From an uncultured Nodularia sp. (GTDB lineage Bacteria; Cyanobacteriota; Cyanobacteriia; Cyanobacteriales; Nostocaceae): a DNA stretch of 38,609 nt. Below the pieces are notes generated by a model. The model searched no databases, was not told where the DNA came from, and saw only the letters and a program-made list of their open reading frames with translations. A program made the position numbers and the translations under genes. Below are positions 28,135-37,458 of this stretch, in pieces (the stretch's first letter is position 1; every line of letters begins with the position of its first letter). The stretch covers positions 1-38,609 of the forward strand of contig CAIWDD010000006.1 of NCBI GenBank assembly GCA_903911355.1. The letters run 5' to 3'.

Positions 28135-29472
28135 TTAGAGAATTTTCTTCCCGGTGAGAATCTCTCTGACTTCTAACATAGCCGAATAAGTCGGGAGAAT
28201 ATGCAGGGTTTCATTTTCTGGGGTGTGTTGTAACGCCGTGGCGATCGCAGATGCCAAATCTTCCTTGATAATTAAATTTAAGTTACTCTGGTTCAACTCT
28301 TGACTATAGCGCAGACGTAAGGCCATGTCATAGACGCGATCGCCACTGACTACTAAAGTCCCTCCCCGTTGGACTAGTTTTTCTGTATCCACGTCCCAAA
28401 TCCAAGATACATCAGTACCATCAGGGGTGCGATCGTTTAACACTAATAAGGTGGTGCTATCATGGCTTTGGGTAACAACCCGAATTGTTTCATTAGTCCC
28501 CACCGGGTTTTTAGATAACAAAATCCGCACCCGTTTATTATTAAATACCAAATCCTCCGCCCGACCAAAAGCAGCTTGAAAATTATTGATAGTTTCTTGA
28601 ATTATCCCTTCATCAACCCCCAACTCTCGCGCCGCCGTCACAGCCGCTAGGGTATTGTATTTATTATATAAACCCACTAAAATCTGTGACCACTCACTGC
28701 TTTCTAGACTAGGTTGACTTTTACTAAAACCACATTGGGGACAAGTGAAATCTCCCAAATGAGACAAATACACACCTTGATAATCTAGAGAGTGTCCACA
28801 ACTAGGACAATAAATAGAATCCACAGCGTGGGGAATAGCTTCTAAATACTGTTCTGGTTCATTCATCCCAAAAAATAACACCTTTTGGGGTAGTTGCTGA
28901 CCCAGATAAGATAAAGTCGGGTCATCAGCATTGGGAATTACCACCGTTTCCAGAGGGAGGGTAGAAATTACCTTTGTCCAGCGCTTACTAATAGTATCAA
29001 CTTCCCCATACCGATCCAGTTGGTCACGGAATAGGTTTAAACACAGAATGATTCTCGGTTGGAGAGGCTGTAAAACCTTGGGTACAATATTCTCATCTAC
29101 TTCCAGAATCCCATAGTCAACATTTAGCCTTCCCAGAAAGTCAGCATTTTCCATCAACGCTGTCATCAAGCCATTTTCTAGATTTGCGCCTGTGGAATTA
29201 TGGGCAATGCGGTAACCTTGGCGTTTTAAAATACCACATAACAGCAGGGCTGTGGTAGTTTTGCCATTAGTACCAGCAATGATAATTATACCATTTTTAA
29301 CTTGCTGACTCAACAACCGCAATAACCGCGGTTCAATCCGACGCGCAATAGACCCTGGTAATACACTAGCAGCACCCAGACCCAGCGATCGCACTATAAA
29401 AGTTACACCTTTAGCCACCGATACCGCCAAACCTAGTCGCAGTCTATCTATGAGTTTAATTTTATTTCCCAC
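28135..29472 (-). CDS. murT: Lipid II isoglutaminyl synthase, ligase subunit MurT
   Basis: A Mur-ligase-like enzyme of 445 residues that uses ammonia from GatD and ATP to amidate the peptidoglycan stem D-Glu. The P-loop AGTNGKTT is at 66-73. The MurT-specific zinc ribbon inserted in the central domain shows four cysteines, C222, C225, C244 and C247. The C-terminal domain (from about 310) is DUF1727-like. It lies on the same strand as gatD and upstream of it, as in a normal murT-gatD operon, but 5.2 kb of accessory DNA intervenes, so the two must now be transcribed separately. Confidence 0.9.
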   Translation of the reverse strand: MGNKIKLIDRLRLGLAVSVAKGVTFIVRSLGLGAASVLPGSIARRIEPRLLRLLSQQVKNGIIIIAGTNGKTTTALLLCGILKRQGYRIAHNSTGANLENGLMTALMENADFLGRLNVDYGILEVDENIVPKVLQPLQPRIILCLNLFRDQLDRYGEVDTISKRWTKVISTLPLETVVIPNADDPTLSYLGQQLPQKVLFFGMNEPEQYLEAIPHAVDSIYCPSCGHSLDYQGVYLSHLGDFTCPQCGFSKSQPSLESSEWSQILVGLYNKYNTLAAVTAARELGVDEGIIQETINNFQAAFGRAEDLVFNNKRVRILLSKNPVGTNETIRVVTQSHDSTTLLVLNDRTPDGTDVSWIWDVDTEKLVQRGGTLVVSGDRVYDMALRLRYSQELNQSNLNLIIKEDLASAIATALQHTPENETLHILPTYSAMLEVREILTGKKIL

Positions 29473-29591
29473 ATCCGTAACCTAACTCTGGCTGTTATTT
29501 TAGAAAATAGTGCGTAAATGTAATTATATATCCAGTTTAGTTGCACTAATTCCGCACAAACCGACGAAAATTAATTGTAAGGTGCTCTGGG

Positions 29592-30149
29592 ATGAAAAGC
29601 ATAAAGCTTGTTTTTTTACTTAAAAAATGTCTCTTCTTGCTTGCTTGTATATTGATGATCAATATACAGCCTGCCTTGGCTGGTATTAATGATGATGTTT
29701 ATGATGGTAACATTTTCGTGGTTTATGCTGGTAACGGTTCACTGGTTCCCCCCAGACAAAGTTTAGCCAAATCTTTAGAAGAACATAAACCGGTATTTTT
29801 AGCCTTTTACATCGATGACAGCAGAGATTGTAAAGAATATGCTATCTCCATATCCACAGTCCAGGAATTCTACGGACGAGCCGCGGAAATTATCCCCATA
29901 GATGTAGATACTATTCCTGTAAAATCTAGCTATGAACCCACAGAACCAGGATACTACTATTCTGGGGCTGTTCCCCAGGTCGTAGTTTTCAATCAATCAG
30001 GTGAAGTCCTGTTAAATAAAACCGGTCAAGTCCCTTACACAGAAATCGACGATAAATTTAGAGAAGTGTTCGAGTTATTACCACGTTCTGAATCTGTACC
30101 ATTACTGCGACGTTCATTCAACGAGTTTAGTAGTGAATTAGCCGAATAA
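29592..30149 (+). CDS. Thylakoid membrane photosystem I accumulation factor (thioredoxin-like)
   Basis: A 185-residue exported or membrane-anchored protein. Residues 1-30 form a signal peptide or anchor (basic KSIKLVFLLKK, hydrophobic core, ALA before Gly31). The rest looks thioredoxin-like: KPVFLAFYIDDSRDCKEYA in the position of the active-site helix, and GAVPQVVVFNQSGEV as the cis-Pro strand. The CxxC pair is absent; only one Cys remains in the motif. I recognise it as resembling the cyanobacterial photosystem I accumulation factor group, from memory rather than from a search. It is divergent from murT. Confidence 0.65.
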   Translation: MKSIKLVFLLKKCLFLLACILMINIQPALAGINDDVYDGNIFVVYAGNGSLVPPRQSLAKSLEEHKPVFLAFYIDDSRDCKEYAISISTVQEFYGRAAEIIPIDVDTIPVKSSYEPTEPGYYYSGAVPQVVVFNQSGEVLLNKTGQVPYTEIDDKFREVFELLPRSESVPLLRRSFNEFSSELAE

Positions 30150-30155
30150 CTTTCA

Positions 30156-30184
30156 GGGTAGGCCAAGGTCTACCCCCGCTTTTA
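30156..30184 (+). terminator. Hairpin terminator
   Basis: GGGTAGGCC and GGTCTACCC form a stem, followed by CCGCTTTT, starting 7 bp after the stop of the photosystem I factor gene. The T-run is four bases. Confidence 0.45.
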
Positions 30185-30311
30185 GTTGCCGCACTCCCCA
30201 GGAAGAAAAGCGATAATATTAGAATCAACCAACATCATCACTATTGTTTCTTGAGAGCAGAAACACCAACCTGAAACATCTACCATCTTCACAAGTTAGG
30301 AGTGTGTTTTG

Positions 30312-30920
30312 ATGTCAAAGGTTTATACTACCGAAGAGCTAATCAAAATCTTGGCAAATGAACGCCAAGCTTGTCTCACAGGGAAACGCCTTAAATTAGA
30401 GGTGACAGTTTCTGGTAATCCTGTCATTGACCAGTTTATCAGAACTGATGGGCTGCAAAAATTCACCGCCTATCAAGATTTTCAAGCCGCCATTCACACA
30501 TATCAACGAGAAAATCAGGTATCTGGTATTGTTTGGCGAGAAATCACAGTCAAAGGTAAAACTTTACACTATCCAGAAGTTGACCCAGAGTTAATTTCCC
30601 TCAGCAGCGACTTAGAAATTATTAAAGCGCGGAAAAATTCCATATTAGAATTTTGGCATGAAGTCACTGTAGGGATGGATTTATACTTGAGTTTTAACAA
30701 CAATAAACAACACCAAAAAATTTACCAGTATGATGTCAAGAGAATTGCTCAAACCACAGAATGGGCAAGTTTATGGAAGTGGGAAAATTCTAACTTTCTA
30801 GAAATGATTTTGCAACTAGGATGGGGTAACCCAGAAGCAGCTCGCTACAAACGAGGTAGACCCCAATCCGGTAGTGAACAAATTCACGCTGTCAACCCCG
30901 GCAATCATCCCATTGGTTAG
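30312..30920 (+). CDS. Conserved hypothetical protein
   Basis: A 202-residue soluble, charged protein that I do not recognise. It starts MSKVYTTEELIKILANERQA, contains a helix-rich central part and ends with a basic RYKRGRPQSGS segment that may be disordered. AGGAG at 30298-30302, 9 bp before the ATG at 30312, supports this start over the TTG three bases earlier. It lies between the photosystem I factor and tRNA-Lys, with no partner gene. Confidence 0.6.
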   Translation: MSKVYTTEELIKILANERQACLTGKRLKLEVTVSGNPVIDQFIRTDGLQKFTAYQDFQAAIHTYQRENQVSGIVWREITVKGKTLHYPEVDPELISLSSDLEIIKARKNSILEFWHEVTVGMDLYLSFNNNKQHQKIYQYDVKRIAQTTEWASLWKWENSNFLEMILQLGWGNPEAARYKRGRPQSGSEQIHAVNPGNHPIG

Positions 30921-30922
30921 GC

Positions 30923-30951
30923 TTGCAAATCTACCATCAATGTGATATAAT
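30923..30951 (+). promoter_or_regulatory. Promoter of tRNA-Lys
   Basis: TTGCAA and TATAAT are separated by 17 bp, and the -10 box ends 12 bp before the mature tRNA. This is the best sigma-70 type match seen in the window. It begins just after the stop of the preceding gene. Confidence 0.75.
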
Positions 30952-30963
30952 TTCAGGAGTTAT

Positions 30964-31035
30964 GGGTGACTAGCTCAACGGTAGAGCATCGGACTCTTAA
31001 TCCGCTGGTTCTGAGTTCGAATCTCAGGTCACCCA
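30964..31035 (+). tRNA. trnK: tRNA-Lys (anticodon CUU)
   Basis: A 72-base cloverleaf: acceptor GGGTGAC pairs with GTCACCC, D stem GCTC/GAGC, anticodon loop CTCTTAA giving CUU (reads AAG), T arm CTGAG-TTCGAAT-CTCAG, discriminator A. CCA is not encoded. The outer pair of the anticodon stem is mismatched (T/C). Its last 12 bases overlap the end of nnr on the other strand. Confidence 0.95.
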
Positions 31036-32565
31036 TTCTGAAATAACTTTCATCAGGTATTGTGTCAAGGTAAAAGCATCGACACCAATTTCTGTGCGCT
31101 CCTGGGCGGCTAAAATCCCCGCTTGAGCGTGCCACCAAGTCCCAGTAGCCACAATATCCTCGACAGCAATTTCTCTAGTTCCAGCTTGCGCCCACAGTCC
31201 CCCTATCAACCCCGTCAAGACATCCCCACTACCACCCCGGGCTAAAGCTGGGGTACTTTCAGGATTAATCCAAATTCCACCCTGGGGGTTGGATATGGCA
31301 GTTCTCGCCCCTTTTAATAAGACTATAGCCCCAGTTTGGGCTGCTGCTGCTTGCACTGCTTTAACTCTATCTCCCTTGGGATCGGGAAGAAGGGGGAATA
31401 AACGCCGAAATTCCCCGGTATGGGGTGTAAGAACTGTGGAACCTTGACGTTTTTGTAATGTGGGGATGGTTCCCATCTGTGCTAAAATGTTTAAACCATC
31501 CGCATCTAAAACTAAGGGGCGATCGCTAGCAATCACCTCCTGGACAATGGGAGTCGCATCTAATGTTAAACCAGGACCACAGGCGATCGCACTAAAGGAA
31601 CTAAAATCAGTTTTCTCTGGTAATTGCAGATAGTCTATGGCTCCGGTTTGTGTCTCTGGACAGCCAATAATTAAAGCCTCCGGTAAATGGGACACCAACA
31701 GCGGCTTTAAAGACTCCGGTACAGCCACTGAAAGCATACCCACACCACTAGCACGCCCACCCAAAGCCGTTAAAATTGCTCCCCCTGCATAGCGACGGGA
31801 ACCGCAAATCAGCAGTAAATGACCTGCTTGATACTTGTGGGTAACTGGTGGACGGGGTAAGGGTAAACTTGACAAAGCCTGAGCTGGAGTAATGCGTTTA
31901 ATTGCGGGTAAAGTCCCTAAAACAGCTTGCACATCCACCCCAGGGATATGAAAATCAATTAACTCCGCCTTGCCAATATATTCTAAAGCTTGGTCTTGGA
32001 AAAAAGCCAACTTCCACAAACCCAGACAAAATGTCTGAGTCGCCCGAATAGCAGCACCTAAAACCTCACCCGTATCAGTATGTATACCGGAGGGAATATC
32101 AATACTCAAAATCGGCTGCTCCCATTCATTAAAGCGATTAATCGCCCAGGCCAGGGAATCAGTAATTGGTTTTTCTAAGCCAAAGCCAAACAACCCATCA
32201 ATCAAAAAATCACAATGTGGCAATTCCTCAATTTCTTGATAACAGGGGATACCTAGACTCTGAGCATATTGTAAATGTTGACCAGTTAACTCCTTGAACC
32301 GAGAAAAAGGCGAATATATCCACACATCATACCCGCGCCAGTGTAACTCCCGCGCCACAACCAAAGCATCACCACCATTATGACCCGGACCGACTAACAC
32401 CCCCACATGGGAACCCGCCACTTTCTGCACCCGCGCTGCAATTAACCCCCCTACCTTTTCCATTAAAGCCGCTACCGGCATACCAGCTGCAAATATCCGC
32501 CCTTCAATTTCCCGCATTTCCCTAGCAGTGACGACAACCTGTGCAAGTTCTTGTCTATCTTCCAT
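31024..32565 (-). CDS. nnr: Bifunctional NAD(P)H-hydrate repair enzyme Nnr
   Basis: A 513-residue fusion that repairs hydrated NADH/NADPH. The N-terminal epimerase domain (about 1-215) has GPGHNGGDA at 59-67. The C-terminal ribokinase-like ADP-dependent dehydratase (about 230-505) has LTPHTGEFRRLFP and the GGSGDVLTGLIGG motif near residue 440. Length is typical of the fused form. The TGA stop at 31024-31026 lies inside the 3' end of the convergent tRNA gene, so the tails overlap by 12 bp. The promoter region up to 32744 is shared with mnmA, which is divergent. Confidence 0.95.
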   Translation of the reverse strand: MEDRQELAQVVVTAREMREIEGRIFAAGMPVAALMEKVGGLIAARVQKVAGSHVGVLVGPGHNGGDALVVARELHWRGYDVWIYSPFSRFKELTGQHLQYAQSLGIPCYQEIEELPHCDFLIDGLFGFGLEKPITDSLAWAINRFNEWEQPILSIDIPSGIHTDTGEVLGAAIRATQTFCLGLWKLAFFQDQALEYIGKAELIDFHIPGVDVQAVLGTLPAIKRITPAQALSSLPLPRPPVTHKYQAGHLLLICGSRRYAGGAILTALGGRASGVGMLSVAVPESLKPLLVSHLPEALIIGCPETQTGAIDYLQLPEKTDFSSFSAIACGPGLTLDATPIVQEVIASDRPLVLDADGLNILAQMGTIPTLQKRQGSTVLTPHTGEFRRLFPLLPDPKGDRVKAVQAAAAQTGAIVLLKGARTAISNPQGGIWINPESTPALARGGSGDVLTGLIGGLWAQAGTREIAVEDIVATGTWWHAQAGILAAQERTEIGVDAFTLTQYLMKVISEWVT

Positions 32566-32744
32566 GGCTTTGAAATCCTCAGTTGTGATTAGAGCTTTTT
32601 CTATTCTTTGTCTGGTAACGGTTTCAAGATATGTGCTACAATGATATAGTTGCCAAACTCATGTCTGCCAAATCACCCATAATAAACAATATATAGATTT
32701 TGCTCACTGTTAGTGAGACCCATGATTAACAACATTTAACTGAT

Positions 32745-33794
32745 ATGCAAAAAGTCGTCGTTGGTCTTTCTGGTGGTGTGGACAGTTCCACCGCCGCCGC
32801 TATTCTACATCATCAAGGTTATGAAGTCATTGGTTTGACCCTGTGGCTGATGAAGGGTAAGGGTCAATGTTGCTCCGAAGGAATGATCGACGCGGCTGAT
32901 ATATGTGAACAATTGGGTATCCGCCATGAGGTGGTTGATATTCGTGATGTCTTTCAAACTAATATTATCGATTACTTGGTTAATGGTTACAGCGGCGGAA
33001 TTACACCTCTACCTTGTTCTGAGTGTAATAAAACAGTCAAGTTTGGTCCCATGGTGCAGTATGCACGGGAGAAGTTAGAATGCGATCGCATCGCTACGGG
33101 TCACTATGCTCAAATTAACTATGATCCAGTTACCGGTCGCTACCAATTATTCAGAGCTGTAGACCGCAACAAAGACCAGTCATACTTCCTCTATGATTTG
33201 TCTCAAGAGTTACTAGCTGCAGCATTATTTCCCCTAGGAGAGCTACAAAAAGCCGACACCCGCCGCATCGCCGCAGAATACGGACTCACCACCGCTGACA
33301 AGCCAGAAAGTCAAGATTTATGCTTAGTGGAAAGTAACGGATCTATGCGGGCATTTCTGGATAAATACTTAGCCCCCAAACCAGGGGATATTGTCGATAC
33401 CAACGGCAAGATTTTGGGACAACATGAAGGTATCCATCATTACACCATCGGCCAGCGCAAAGGTCTGGGAATCGCCGCCCCAGAACCACTGTACGTGATT
33501 TCATTAGATGCAGTCAATAATAAAGTTATAGTAGGCGATCGCACCCAGGTAACGCAACCAGAATGCACAGTCGATCGGGTAAATTGGGTTTCCATTACCG
33601 AACCATCCACACCCATTCGCGCCCAGGTACAAATTCGTTATCGTTCTACACCCACCCCCGTCACGGTGGTTCCCCTGGAAAACTTCCGTGTGCGTTTAGT
33701 CTTTGATGAACCGCAATTCAGTATCACCCCCGGACAAGCCGCGGTGTGGTACGAGGGCGATAAACTTCTAGGTGGAGGAATTATTCAACAATAA
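32745..33794 (+). CDS. mnmA: tRNA-specific 2-thiouridylase MnmA
   Basis: A 349-residue enzyme that thiolates U34 of tRNA-Lys, -Glu and -Gln. The PP-loop GLSGGVDSS is at 7-15. The nucleophile Cys94 is in [10 protein letters not shown] and the second catalytic Cys193 in SQDLCLVES, matching the Cys pair of the E. coli enzyme. Length is normal. The neighbouring tRNA-Lys has anticodon CUU, so its wobble base is C, not the U34 substrate; the proximity is probably chance. Confidence 0.97.
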   Translation: MQKVVVGLSGGVDSSTAAAILHHQGYEVIGLTLWLMKGKGQCCSEGMIDAADICEQLGIRHEVVDIRDVFQTNIIDYLVNGYSGGITPLPCSECNKTVKFGPMVQYAREKLECDRIATGHYAQINYDPVTGRYQLFRAVDRNKDQSYFLYDLSQELLAAALFPLGELQKADTRRIAAEYGLTTADKPESQDLCLVESNGSMRAFLDKYLAPKPGDIVDTNGKILGQHEGIHHYTIGQRKGLGIAAPEPLYVISLDAVNNKVIVGDRTQVTQPECTVDRVNWVSITEPSTPIRAQVQIRYRSTPTPVTVVPLENFRVRLVFDEPQFSITPGQAAVWYEGDKLLGGGIIQQ

Positions 33795-33947
33795 TTTAGT
33801 GTAGGGATGGTCACACAGAAAACTCCACCACGCCAAACCATCACAAACTTTTTGTAAACTCAGTACCAGCATTTTGATAAGTTAGTACATAGTTTGAAGC
33901 ATATGGCTAACGCCACGCTATGCTATCGCAGTTAAAAGAAAAAGGGG

Positions 33948-35132
33948 ATGACGTTGACTCAACATCCAGATACCATTGCACCCCACGGTGGACAATTGGT
34001 TAACCGTATCGCTACACCAGAAAAAAAGGCAGAATTTCTCTCGAAAGCCAACTTTTTACCCCGAGTACAACTTGATGCGCGGGCGGTTTCTGACTTAGAG
34101 ATGATTGCTATCGGCGGGTTTAGTCCCCTTACAGGTTTTATGAACCAAGAAGACTACACCCGCGTCGTCCAAGAAATGCGGCTCGCCAATGGACTGGTAT
34201 GGTCAATACCCATTACACTATCAGTAACAGCAGAAATTGCTGCCCCATTATCAGAAGGTAGCCTCATCCGTTTGGATAACCCCAACGGTGAATTTATCGG
34301 AGTTTTGCAACTGATGCAAAAGTATCTCTATGATAAAACCCAAGAGGCTATTCATGTTTACCGCACCGATGACCCTAAACATCCAGGGGTGCAGGTAGTC
34401 TACAACCAAGGTTCTGTAAATCTGGCGGGTGACATTTGGCTATTAGAACGCCATCCCCATGGCCAATTTCCCGCCTACCAAATCGACCCAGCTGCTTCGC
34501 GACAGATGTTTAAGGATAAAGGTTGGAAAACTATCGTCGGTTTTCAAACTCGCAACCCCATCCACCGCGCCCACGAATATATCCAAAAGTGTGCTTTAGA
34601 AACTGTTGATGGTTTGTTTTTGCACCCCTTGGTAGGAGCAACAAAAGAAGATGATATCCCCGCTGATGTGCGGATGCGCTGCTATGAAATTTTGCTAGAA
34701 CATTATTATCCCCAAGATAGGGTGATTTTAGCCATTAATCCGGCAGCGATGCGTTATGCTGGGCCACGGGAGGCAATTTTCCATGCTTTAGTCCGCAAAA
34801 ACTACGGTTGTACTCACTTTATTGTGGGACGAGACCATGCTGGTGTGGGTGATTATTACGGCACTTACGATGCTCAGTATATCTTTGATGAGTTTGAGGC
34901 GGATGAACTAGGTATAGTACCTATGAAGTTTGAACACGCTTTCTACTGCACACGCACCAAGCAAATGGCTACAACTAAAACTAGTCCCAGTAAACCAGAG
35001 GAGCGCGTTCACCTCTCAGGAACTAAAGTCAGAGAAATGCTGCGCCGGGGTGAATTACCACCACCAGAATTTTCTCGTCCTGAAGTTGCAGCAGAGTTGG
35101 CGCGGACAATGCAAGCACAAGCATCTTCTTAA
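33948..35132 (+). CDS. sat: Sulfate adenylyltransferase (ATP sulfurylase)
   Basis: A 394-residue enzyme that activates sulfate with ATP to adenylyl sulfate, the first step of sulfate assimilation. Active-site motifs [12 protein letters not shown] (200-211) and GRDHAGVG (294-301) are intact. It is of the short, single-domain type without an APS kinase. The ATG at 33948 directly abuts an AGGGG motif; the in-frame TTG at 33954 would have better spacing (6 bp), so the true start may be two codons later. The 153-bp gap upstream has no gene. Confidence 0.96.
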   Translation: MTLTQHPDTIAPHGGQLVNRIATPEKKAEFLSKANFLPRVQLDARAVSDLEMIAIGGFSPLTGFMNQEDYTRVVQEMRLANGLVWSIPITLSVTAEIAAPLSEGSLIRLDNPNGEFIGVLQLMQKYLYDKTQEAIHVYRTDDPKHPGVQVVYNQGSVNLAGDIWLLERHPHGQFPAYQIDPAASRQMFKDKGWKTIVGFQTRNPIHRAHEYIQKCALETVDGLFLHPLVGATKEDDIPADVRMRCYEILLEHYYPQDRVILAINPAAMRYAGPREAIFHALVRKNYGCTHFIVGRDHAGVGDYYGTYDAQYIFDEFEADELGIVPMKFEHAFYCTRTKQMATTKTSPSKPEERVHLSGTKVREMLRRGELPPPEFSRPEVAAELARTMQAQASS

Positions 35133-35247
35133 TATCTGGGTGAATCGCAAAACTGTATAAAGCTTAACTTTACAGTCAACCCATCAGCCCTATACACTCT
35201 TATTTGGGGACTGACGGCTGATTGTAATTTTTCATCTGTGTGTCTTG

Positions 35248-35274
35248 GTTTTTGTGCCTCAGTGGCACAAAAAC
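35248..35274. repeat. Perfect hairpin between sat and the caspase-like gene
   Basis: An 11-bp perfect stem GTTTTTGTGCC/GGCACAAAAAC with a 5-base loop. It lies 115 bp past the sat stop. The 3' arm is A-rich on both strands and no T-run follows, so it is not a classical terminator; its role is unclear. Confidence 0.6.
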
Positions 35275-35327
35275 ACTAAGTCATAGTGAAGTAGTCAGGG
35301 TAGCTGGGAGTGTCCTGGGAGGTTTTC

Positions 35328-37457
35328 ATGAAGCGGCGGTTTTTTTTACAACGGATTGGTTCTATACTAGCGGTATTGGGTATAACTGAAGCTCAGTGTT
35401 TGACTTTCAGCGATCGCTACTCCCAAGCTTTGGCACAGTCTGGTAAAGGTAAATTAGCATTATTGATTGGCATTAATCAATACCAAAATGGTCAGTGTTT
35501 AACCGGTTGTCTCACCGATGTGGAACTGCAAAAAGAACTATTAATTCATCGGTTCGGCTTTCAAAGCTCAGACATCCTGACTTTAACTGACGAAGATGCT
35601 ACCAGGAAATCCATTGAGACGGCTTTTACAGAACACCTCGCCGGGGTCAAAGCCGATGATGTGGCCCTGTTCCACTTTAGTGGCTATGGGACTCGGATTA
35701 AATCCGGTAACTTTATAGATACCACCCAAAATGCTTTAGTTCCAGCTTATGATCCTCTAATGCCACAAAAAAATGAAATAGTCAACTATATATTAGCAGA
35801 AACAGTAGAATTATTATTGCGATCGCTGCCCACAAACAGAGTGGCTGCAGTATTAGATACCAGCTTTCACGCTCCCAGCATCCCGCCCATAGGTTGGCGA
35901 ATTCGCGTCCGTCCGGAATCAACACAAGCACAACTAGCAACTGAAGAACTGGAGTTGTTACGACAACTCAAAAATCAAAACTCTAATCCCACTTATCCAT
36001 TGGTCTTGTCTGCTACTTCTGAAACTCAACAACTAGCCAGGGAAGTACTATTTTCTGGGTTGAGCGCCGGGTTATTTACCTACGCACTTACCCAATACCT
36101 ATGGGAAACTACACCACCACGGACAATTAATTTCACTCTTTCCCATGTGGGTAGCTATATGCATAAACTGGGAAGTAATCAGCAACCGGGATTATTAAAT
36201 GATCCCAAAAATACCCTCAAACCATTAACCATGGAGAATTTACTCCTCCCAGACAGCACAGTGGGCGGGGAGGGAGTCATTAAAGCCCTAGAAGATGATG
36301 GTAAAACAGCCCAAATATTTTTAACCGGACTACCGCCACAAGTCTTAGAAAATTATGGCACCAATTCCCGATTCAACCTATTAACAGGAGAACAGTTAAT
36401 CTTGCGATCGCGCAACGGCTTAACAGCCAAAGCTCAGACATATAAAATTTTACCACAAACTCCCCCGCTTGTAGGACAAGTATTTCAAGAAGCTGTGCGG
36501 GTGTTACCACGAAATGTTAATTTAATAGTGGGTTTAGATACACGATTAGAGAGAATTGAGCGGGTAGATGCCACAAGTGCCTTCGCGGGAAGTGACCATA
36601 TTACCACCGTAGTCGCCGGAGAACAACCTGCTGATTGTGTATTTACTAAACTCTCAGAAACTCCCAGTCGCTATGCTTTATTTACTCCCGGGGGTAAACT
36701 TATAGCTAACACATCTGGGGAATCGGGGGAAGCGGTAAAATTGGTGGTGCAAAGGTTAATCCCGAAATTACCAACTCTGCTAGCAACAAAGTTATGGCGA
36801 CTCACAGAAAATGAAGGTTCTTCCCGCTTACCAGTCAAAGCCACCCTGGAAATTATTCACAACTTATCACCCCGCGTTGTCATGCAACGTGAAACTACAC
36901 GCTCTCTTACTTCAGCACAAAGCTTACCGCTTACAGCCCTGAGTAATCCCATTGTACCCATTGGCAGCCGCTTGCAGTACCGATTACAAAATCAGAGCGA
37001 TCGCCCCATCTACTTAATGGTGCTGGGACTAAAAAACAACATCAATGCGATCGCCTTTTATCCTTGGCAATCCCCCGCAGAATCTACATACTTAAACTCT
37101 AAACCCCTATTCCAACAAGTAGTTATTCCCCCTGGTGAAACCATGTTATTACCCAAAGGTGTCACAGATTCTGAATGGATGATCCCAGCCCCAGCTTACG
37201 AATGCGAACACCAAATGATGTTTAGCACCGCCCCCTTTAGGGAAACACTAGGATATTTAGAAAAAGCCAAGTATCCCATCACAGACCAAAGACCTTTTGG
37301 GGCATTATTGAAACCTTTAGAAATTGCTCAACTATTATTGCAGGATTTGCATAACGCCAGTGCAGTCACATCCGAAACTAACATTACATCTACTGACTCC
37401 TATGTATTGGATGTAAAAAATTGGGCTAGTTTCAACTTTGATTTTCAAGTCGCCTAA
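35328..37457 (+). CDS. Caspase-like (orthocaspase) protein lacking the His-Cys dyad
   Basis: A 709-residue exported protein with a peptidase C14 (p20) domain at about 40-290 and a C-terminal DUF4384-like beta region (about 560-650). Residues 1-35 form a signal peptide with KRRFFLQRIG, reminiscent of Tat or lipoprotein-free Sec signals. The catalytic His motif, normally SGHG, reads FSGYG with Tyr120; the Cys motif, normally DxCHSG, reads DTSFHA with Ser179 where Cys is expected. This Tyr-Ser pattern matches cyanobacterial pseudo-orthocaspases, so it is probably not a protease. The ATG at 35328 has GGGAGG 5 bp upstream; a GTG at 35310 is less likely. It ends 1 bp from the convergent AraC gene. 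Confidence 0.85.
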   Translation: MKRRFFLQRIGSILAVLGITEAQCLTFSDRYSQALAQSGKGKLALLIGINQYQNGQCLTGCLTDVELQKELLIHRFGFQSSDILTLTDEDATRKSIETAFTEHLAGVKADDVALFHFSGYGTRIKSGNFIDTTQNALVPAYDPLMPQKNEIVNYILAETVELLLRSLPTNRVAAVLDTSFHAPSIPPIGWRIRVRPESTQAQLATEELELLRQLKNQNSNPTYPLVLSATSETQQLAREVLFSGLSAGLFTYALTQYLWETTPPRTINFTLSHVGSYMHKLGSNQQPGLLNDPKNTLKPLTMENLLLPDSTVGGEGVIKALEDDGKTAQIFLTGLPPQVLENYGTNSRFNLLTGEQLILRSRNGLTAKAQTYKILPQTPPLVGQVFQEAVRVLPRNVNLIVGLDTRLERIERVDATSAFAGSDHITTVVAGEQPADCVFTKLSETPSRYALFTPGGKLIANTSGESGEAVKLVVQRLIPKLPTLLATKLWRLTENEGSSRLPVKATLEIIHNLSPRVVMQRETTRSLTSAQSLPLTALSNPIVPIGSRLQYRLQNQSDRPIYLMVLGLKNNINAIAFYPWQSPAESTYLNSKPLFQQVVIPPGETMLLPKGVTDSEWMIPAPAYECEHQMMFSTAPFRETLGYLEKAKYPITDQRPFGALLKPLEIAQLLLQDLHNASAVTSETNITSTDSYVLDVKNWASFNFDFQVA

Positions 37458-37458
37458 A

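Noticed and set aside
35248-35274. Rho-independent terminator for sat
   Set aside because: The stem is perfect but it is not followed by a T-run on either strand; listed only as a hairpin.
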